A stretch of 64,000 nucleotides of DNA, taken from the NCBI RefSeq assembly GCF_008365405.1, contig NZ_QOKV01000024.1, positions 23,228 to 87,227 on the forward strand, read 5' to 3'. Position 1 is the first letter of the stretch; each line of letters begins with the position of its first letter. Under the pieces are notes generated by a model, which had not been told where the DNA came from, made no database searches, and saw only the letters and a list, made by a program, of their open reading frames with translations. The position numbers and the translations under genes are program-made. The DNA comes from Azospirillum brasilense. Its GTDB lineage: Bacteria; Pseudomonadota; Alphaproteobacteria; Azospirillales; Azospirillaceae. This document shows positions 59,843-64,000 of the stretch, piece by piece.

Positions 59843-61281
59843 GGACAGTGCTCAACTCTGCGGGCCGCTTGCTCACCTCCTTGGACGCGGTGCGGCGAGA
59901 CCGGCGGGGCGCCACCGCATTGATGTTCGCCGCCGCCGCGGTGCCGCTGCTGGGCATGGTCGGGCTGGCGGTGGATTACGGGCGGGCCTTCCTGGTGCAG
60001 TCGCGGCTTCAGACCGCCATCGATGCCGGGGCGCTGGCCGCCGGCAAGATGCTCAACTCCTCTGCGGAGGCGCAGCGGGACATCGCCATGTTCGTCGCGG
60101 CCAACCTGCCGTCGGGCTTCCTGGGGGCGGCCATCGGCACCCCGGCGGTGACCCTGGACCAGACGAACCAGCGCGTCGGCGTATCGGTCACCGCCACGCT
60201 GCCGACGACTTTCCTGCGCGTCCTGCGCGTCGACCAGCTGACCATCTCCGTCACCAACCAGGTGCAGCGCGCCAACGCCGGGTTGGAATTGGCGCTGGTG
60301 CTTGACGTCACCGGGTCGATGGCGACCAACAACCGCATCGGGGAGCTGCGCAGCGCCGCCACCGACCTCGTCAACATCCTGTTCGGGCCGGGCAGCACGC
60401 CGCCGAAGAACCTGTGGGTCTCCATCGCTCCCTACGCGGCGGAGGTCAACATCGGCAAGACGCGCACAAGCTGGCTGGCAGCGGGCAGCTACGACGCCAC
60501 CAAATGGGCATCCCAGGGCTGGCGCGGCTGCGTTCTCGCCCGCACCCAGCCGCAGGACCAGACCGACACTCCGCCGGCCTCCGCGCCCTTCAAGCCCTTC
60601 TGGTACCCGAACAACCAGTACAATGGGAACAACAACGACAACCCCTGGACCCCCACGAACATCACCGACGACGGCACCTACCGCCAGACCAACGACATGG
60701 CCGGGCCGAACCTCGGCTGCCCGCCGCCGGTCATGCCGCTGACCAACGACCGCTCGGCCCTGCTGTCCAAGATCGCCGGGCTGAAGCCGGTGAACCGCGG
60801 CGGCACCATGGCGAACCAGGGGCTTCAGGCGGGATGGTTCACCCTGTCGCCGAAATGGCGCGGCCTGTGGGGCGGCACGACGCCGAACACGCTGCCGCTC
60901 GATTACGGAACGCCCGACATGTCCAAGGCGGTCGTCCTGCTGACCGACGGCAACAACGAGTGGTACAAGTACAAGCCGCAGGGCGACTACACCAGCTACC
61001 AGCGCCTCAGCGACGGGCTGCTGGGCACCACCAACACCAACCAAGTGACGACGGCGATCGACAACCGCATGCTGACGCTGTGCAGCAACATGAAGGCGGC
61101 GGGGATCACCCTGTTCACCATCACCGTCGGCGACAGCGCCAGCAGCGCCACCCGCACGCTTTACCAAAGCTGCGCCTCGCCCGGCCCGAACCACTATTTC
61201 GACAGCCCGACGCCGGCGGACCTGCAGACGGTGTTCCGCACCATCGCCGGCCAGCTCAGCAATTTGCGGATCATCCGCTGA
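59839..61281 (+). CDS. tadG: TadG-like protein with von Willebrand A domain
   Basis: 480-residue exported/anchored protein. The N-terminus has a Tad-like helix (RRGATALMFAAAAVPLLGMV) without the +5 Glu of true pseudopilins. A vWA domain begins with LALVLDVTGSM near residue 155 (MIDAS motif with Thr in place of Ser) and contains VVLLTDGNNEW. Between these lies a long Asn/Pro/Trp-rich insert (residues 230-300). It could be a pilus-tip or envelope adhesin-like component. It overlaps tadF and ends the pilus operon. Confidence 0.93.
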   Translation: MRTVLNSAGRLLTSLDAVRRDRRGATALMFAAAAVPLLGMVGLAVDYGRAFLVQSRLQTAIDAGALAAGKMLNSSAEAQRDIAMFVAANLPSGFLGAAIGTPAVTLDQTNQRVGVSVTATLPTTFLRVLRVDQLTISVTNQVQRANAGLELALVLDVTGSMATNNRIGELRSAATDLVNILFGPGSTPPKNLWVSIAPYAAEVNIGKTRTSWLAAGSYDATKWASQGWRGCVLARTQPQDQTDTPPASAPFKPFWYPNNQYNGNNNDNPWTPTNITDDGTYRQTNDMAGPNLGCPPPVMPLTNDRSALLSKIAGLKPVNRGGTMANQGLQAGWFTLSPKWRGLWGGTTPNTLPLDYGTPDMSKAVVLLTDGNNEWYKYKPQGDYTSYQRLSDGLLGTTNTNQVTTAIDNRMLTLCSNMKAAGITLFTITVGDSASSATRTLYQSCASPGPNHYFDSPTPADLQTVFRTIAGQLSNLRIIR

Positions 61282-61420
61282 TCGGCTGGCGCTGAACGGG
61301 CGATAGCATGGCCGGGCGCGGTATGGCGGAGACGGCGGTTTATGACCTATTGCGCATTGGTCCGCCGCCGCCCGATGGGCTACAGGATTCGGGACCGTGC
61401 AGACAAGAGGCCCGCCCGTC

Positions 61421-61795
61421 ATGTCCCAGACCTTCCCCCAGACCTTCCATGTGATCGTCGCCGAAGACGACCCGGTCGTCGCGGTCACCATTGCCGAAAC
61501 CCTGGAGGAGCGCGGCTTCCGCGTGACCATCGGGCGCAACGGGTTCGATGCCTTCAAGATCGACCAGAACGATCCCGCCGACATCCTGATCACCGATTTG
61601 CGCATGCCGCATTTCGACGGCACCAGCCTGATCGCCCGCATGCAGGAGCAGCGTCCCGAGTTGCCCATCCTGGTGACGACCGGCTACAGCGACAACCTGC
61701 CCAAGGAGGAGCCGGGCCAGTTGTCCGTCGTCCAGAAGCCCTTCTCCGAGGACAGCATCGTCCGGGCGGTGCAGAGCCTGCTCGGGGTCGCCTGA
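61421..61795 (+). CDS. Single-domain response regulator
   Basis: 124-residue CheY-like receiver only, no output domain. Acidic pair EDD in VIVAEDDPVVAVT, phospho-Asp in ILITDLRMPHFDG, Thr in LVTTGYSD and Lys in VVQKPFSED. It resembles the receiver of the hybrid kinase at 30827-33796, especially around TGYS, so both may belong to the same class. It follows the pilus operon by 140 bp. AGAGG precedes ATG 61421; a GTG eight codons earlier is open. Partner unknown. Confidence 0.9.
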   Translation: MSQTFPQTFHVIVAEDDPVVAVTIAETLEERGFRVTIGRNGFDAFKIDQNDPADILITDLRMPHFDGTSLIARMQEQRPELPILVTTGYSDNLPKEEPGQLSVVQKPFSEDSIVRAVQSLLGVA

Positions 61796-61803
61796 TCGGA
61801 CCG

Positions 61804-61838
61804 CCGGAGGGTGGCAGCGAAAAAAGTTCACCCTCCGG
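61804..61838 (+). terminator. Hairpin after the response regulator
   Basis: Ten-base stem CCGGAGGGTG / CACCCTCCGG with a 15-base loop, 8 bp past the stop. No T-run after the stem. Confidence 0.5.
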
Positions 61839-61890
61839 TGAAGTTCCTGCTTGCGCTGCGCCGCTGGGACCCGTATAAGCCGGCCTCCGT

Positions 61891-61966
61891 TCCGGATTAG
61901 CTCAGTCGGTAGAGCAGCGGACTGTTAATCCGCGTGTCGCTGGTTCGAGTCCAGCATCCGGAGCCA
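61891..61966 (+). tRNA. tRNA-Asn (GTT)
   Basis: Cloverleaf with acceptor TCCGGAT / ATCCGGA, D-arm TAGCTCAGTCGG, anticodon GTT in GACTGTTAATC, T-arm GGTTCGAGTCC and encoded CCA. First of three tRNA genes in one transcript. Confidence 0.97.
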
Positions 61967-61970
61967 TATT

Positions 61971-62047
<77 letters not shown>

Positions 62048-62051
62048 CATT

Positions 62052-62126
62052 GCGGGCGTAGCTCAGGGGTAGAGCACAACCTTGCCAAGGTTGGGGTCGA
62101 GGGTTCGAATCCCTTCGCCCGCTCCA
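62052..62126 (+). tRNA. tRNA-Gly (GCC)
   Basis: Acceptor GCGGGCG / CGCCCGC, D-arm TAGCTCAGGGGTAG, anticodon GCC in CTTGCCAAG, T-arm GGTTCGAATCC and encoded CCA. 4 bp after tRNA-Asp. Confidence 0.97.
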
Positions 62127-62151
62127 GTTTCGGGGCACGACAGTGTCTACG

Positions 62152-62178
62152 GGGGCCGCTTGTTCATCAAGCGGCCCC
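62152..62178 (+). terminator. Terminator of the tRNA transcript
   Basis: Perfect 11-base stem GGGGCCGCTTG / CAAGCGGCCCC with a five-base loop, followed by a T-containing stretch (TCGTCGTTT). Confidence 0.65.
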
Positions 62179-62222
62179 TCGTCGTTTCGGGCCTCGTTCA
62201 GGGCCGATCCGCTCCATCCCGC

Positions 62223-62990
62223 TCAGCCGAAATAGGCCGATGGCGTCACGCCGAGCGTCCGCTTGAACACGGCGATGAAGGCGCTGACGCTGTCGTAGCC
62301 GAGGTCGATGGCCACGGTCGTCACCGGCGCGCCCTCGGCCAGCATCTCCAGCGCGCGCATCAGGCGTGCCCGCTGCCGCCATGTGGTGTAGCTGTAACCG
62401 GTCTCCGCCACGAAACGGCGGCTCAGCGTCCGCTCGGACACGCCCGCCCAGGAGGCCCAGGCGTCCATGCCGCGCCGATCCCCGGGATCGTCGAGCAAGG
62501 CCCGCGCGATCCGGAGAAGGCGCGGATCGCGCGGCATGGGCAGGGTGAAGGGGTCGATGGGCGAGGCCCTGAGTTCGTCGAGAAGAACCATGGCAAGGCG
62601 CCATTGCGCCTCGTCCATCTCCCACCCCTGCCATCCGGAGGCGCGGATCACCGCCTCGCGCAACAGGCCGGACACCTTGATGATGCAGGGCCGGTCCGGC
62701 AGCGTCGCGCAGGCGGTCTCCGCGATGTAGCAGCTCCACGCCTCGACAGCCCCGTGGGTGTAGCCATGGTGCGGCTGGTGGGGCGGAAGCCAGACCGCAT
62801 GCTCGGCGGGAACCACCCAGGTGTCCGTCTCCGTGCCGATGGTGAGCAGGCCGCGGCGCAGACCGGAGAGCTGGCCGCGCGGGTGGCTGTGCGTTCCCAA
62901 CTCGCGATGCTCGGCCTGCGTCTCGTATATGGCGATGATGATCGGGTCGCGCTCATCACGCGCGGCGAAGGCGAACCGCTCCTCGGACAT
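62223..62990 (-). CDS. AraC-family regulator
   Basis: 255 residues. An N-terminal cupin-like sensing part (HPRGQLSGLRRGLLTIGTET, VPAEHAVWLPPHQPHHGYTH) precedes the C-terminal double helix-turn-helix (about 165-255: WASWAGVSERTLSRRFVAET and DLGYDSVSAFIAVFKRTLGV). The short AraC_N cupin of this type is common in regulators of efflux or small metabolites. It is divergent from the flavoprotein gene with 83 bp between starts and probably controls it. Ribosome site weak. Confidence 0.92.
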   Translation of the reverse strand: MSEERFAFAARDERDPIIIAIYETQAEHRELGTHSHPRGQLSGLRRGLLTIGTETDTWVVPAEHAVWLPPHQPHHGYTHGAVEAWSCYIAETACATLPDRPCIIKVSGLLREAVIRASGWQGWEMDEAQWRLAMVLLDELRASPIDPFTLPMPRDPRLLRIARALLDDPGDRRGMDAWASWAGVSERTLSRRFVAETGYSYTTWRQRARLMRALEMLAEGAPVTTVAIDLGYDSVSAFIAVFKRTLGVTPSAYFG

Positions 62991-63073
62991 GGCGTCAACC
63001 CGCTATCGAATGGCCGCCATAGCTTAGCGCCGCCTTCGATTGCCCGCTAGACTGCCCACGACAGGAGAAAGCC

Positions 63074-63700
63074 ATGCCCCCGCAGAATCCCCCTTCCCCC
63101 ACGCCCGACCTCGACCGGCTTTACGACCCGCCGATGGAGCATGTCCAGAAGGCGGTCATGACGGAGTTGATCGCGTTCCACGCCGATTACCTCGCCAAGG
63201 CCACCTTCTTCTGCCTCGCAACCGGTCGCGCTGCGGGTCTGGACGCCTCGCCGCGCGGCGGCCCGCCGGGCTTCGTCAAGGCGCTCGATGCCAAGACCAT
63301 CGCTTTCGCCGACTGGCCGGGCAACAACCGGATCGAGTCCATGCGCAACCTGCTGGAGGACAACCGCTTGGGAATGCTCTTCCTGTTCCCCGGCCTGGAC
63401 GTTTTCATGCGGATCAATGGATGCGGCCGCGTCTCGGACGACGCGGATCTCTGCGCCAGTCTCGCCGAGGGGACGAAGATTCCCAAGACGGCCATCGTCG
63501 TGAGCGTGAACGAGGTGCTGTTCCACTGCGGCAAGGCGGTGAACCGGGCCAAGCTGTGGGCTCCGGAATCGCGGATCGGCCGCGGCGTGCTTCCGACGCC
63601 CGGCCAAGTGCTCGCCGCCATGACCAAGCAGGACGCCTCCGCTGCGGAGGCCATCGATGCGCACTACGACCATGCGATGCGAAACGACCTCTACGGCTGA
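63074..63700 (+). CDS. Pyridoxamine 5'-phosphate oxidase-fold flavoprotein (MSMEG_1061-type)
   Basis: 208-residue split-barrel FMN protein. The family block is visible in ATFFCLATGRAAGLDASPRG, TIAFADWPGNNRIESMRNLL, NRLGMLFLFPGLDVFMRING and the C-terminal VNEVLFHCGKAVNRAKLW. Members with this DASPRGG / PGNNR arrangement bind flavin and are often redox or detoxifying proteins, not true PdxH. AGGAGAAAGCC precedes ATG 63074. The divergent AraC gene is the likely regulator. Substrate unknown. Confidence 0.92.
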   Translation: MPPQNPPSPTPDLDRLYDPPMEHVQKAVMTELIAFHADYLAKATFFCLATGRAAGLDASPRGGPPGFVKALDAKTIAFADWPGNNRIESMRNLLEDNRLGMLFLFPGLDVFMRINGCGRVSDDADLCASLAEGTKIPKTAIVVSVNEVLFHCGKAVNRAKLWAPESRIGRGVLPTPGQVLAAMTKQDASAAEAIDAHYDHAMRNDLYG

Positions 63701-63741
63701 GGCGCAGGGCGAAAGGCCGGCGATCAACCTCTTGCTCTTGG

Positions 63742-63782
63742 TCCCCTCCCCCGCCTGCGGCAGGGAAAGGTTAGGGAGGGGG
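63742..63782. repeat. Dispersed CCCTCCCC-type intergenic repeat
   Basis: Inverted arms CCCCTCCCCCGCCTGCGGCA and GGTTAGGGAGGGGGC after the flavoprotein gene; same family as 7299 and 27538. Confidence 0.75.
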
Positions 63783-63808
63783 CCCGCAGCGACACCTCAA
63801 GCACAACG

Positions 63809-63848
63809 AAAAGCCGGCGCTTCCCACAGAGGAAAGCGCCGGCCTTGC
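63809..63848 (-). terminator. Probable rRNA operon terminator
   Basis: On the minus strand, a stem GGCCGGCGCTTTCC / GGAAGCGCCGGC (one bulge) is followed by TTTT, about 80 bp past the 5S 3' end. Confidence 0.7.
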
Positions 63849-63927
63849 CGCTCATGAAGCCGATTGTCAAGTGTGTGTGAAACCTGCTGCGTCCACGTCC
63901 TTGGATGGCGTGGCGTGTGCCGTGGTG

Positions 63928-64000
63928 ACCTGGCGGCGACCTACTCTCCCACGTCTTAAGACGCAGTACCATCGGCGCTGAGGCGTTTCACGGCCGAGTT
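63928..64000 (-). rRNA. 5S rRNA (3' part, continues outside window)
   Basis: Read on the minus strand, the last 73 bases give the 3' half of a 5S rRNA, including the loop E/helix IV stretch GCCGATGGTACTGCGTCTTA and the closing GGGAGAGTAGGTCGCCGCCA. The 5' half, and presumably 23S and 16S, lie beyond base 64000. Confidence 0.93.

Overview
The window is very GC-rich alphaproteobacterial chromosome. The dense GTGA/ATGA-coupled operons, the gene families, the dispersed CCCTCCCC-type intergenic repeats and a complete alphaproteobacterial Cpa/Tad locus suggest a relative of Azospirillum (Rhodospirillales/Azospirillaceae). That assignment is inference; no marker sequence was compared. All coordinates and starts were read by eye, and alternative starts are noted where they matter.

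Region 1 (1-14.8 kb) begins with the end of a Dpp/Opp-type ABC permease and continues into a catabolic island. On the minus strand lie a GntR/UTRA regulator, TRAP permeases DctM and DctQ, an amidase with a small AtzG-like partner, a second GntR/UTRA regulator, a family III CoA-transferase, an acyl-CoA dehydrogenase, an MmgE/PrpD protein and a MaoC hydratase. On the plus strand, across a divergent promoter, lie a CitE-like lyase, an MFS carrier and TRAP binding protein DctP. The gene set resembles the itaconate (methylsuccinate-type CoA ester) degradation cluster of Pseudomonas aeruginosa as I recall it. A perfect palindrome, TTGTACGTACAA, lies in the divergent promoter and a near copy lies before dctP; it is the likely GntR operator. 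An SDR-like gene with a degenerate active site follows.

Region 2 (14.9-25 kb) holds a 41-aa membrane peptide, a glycosyltransferase-9 gene coupled to a large TPR/O-GlcNAc-transferase-like gene, an ankyrin protein, a LysR regulator, small envelope and DUF1127 proteins, a glyoxalase/Tat-subunit/GMC-dehydrogenase operon, and a ribbon-helix-helix protein.

Region 3 (25-36.5 kb) holds an unusual operon: a glycosyltransferase fused to UDP-galactopyranose mutase, a GH1-like glycosidase and an ABC exporter. It looks like a dedicated galactofuranose glycoconjugate system. A multi-sensor hybrid histidine kinase, a uracil/xanthine permease and a GAF-GGDEF diguanylate cyclase follow.

Region 4 (36.5-48.6 kb) holds an Ldh2-type dehydrogenase and an amidase separated by three inverted repeats, a gamma-glutamyltransferase, and an iron-linked periplasmic block (diheme peroxidase, imelysin, diheme oxidoreductase, imelysin, DUF1513) with two Fur-box-like sites.

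Region 5 (49.2-61.8 kb) is a full flp-cpaABCDEF-tadBCDEFG pilus operon. The 5' end of tadD carries an inverted pair of dispersed repeats translated in frame ahead of the lipoprotein signal. A single-domain response regulator follows.

Region 6 (61.9-64 kb) holds tRNA-Asn, tRNA-Asp and tRNA-Gly, an AraC regulator, a PNPOx-family protein, and the 3' end of a minus-strand rRNA operon (5S) with its terminator.
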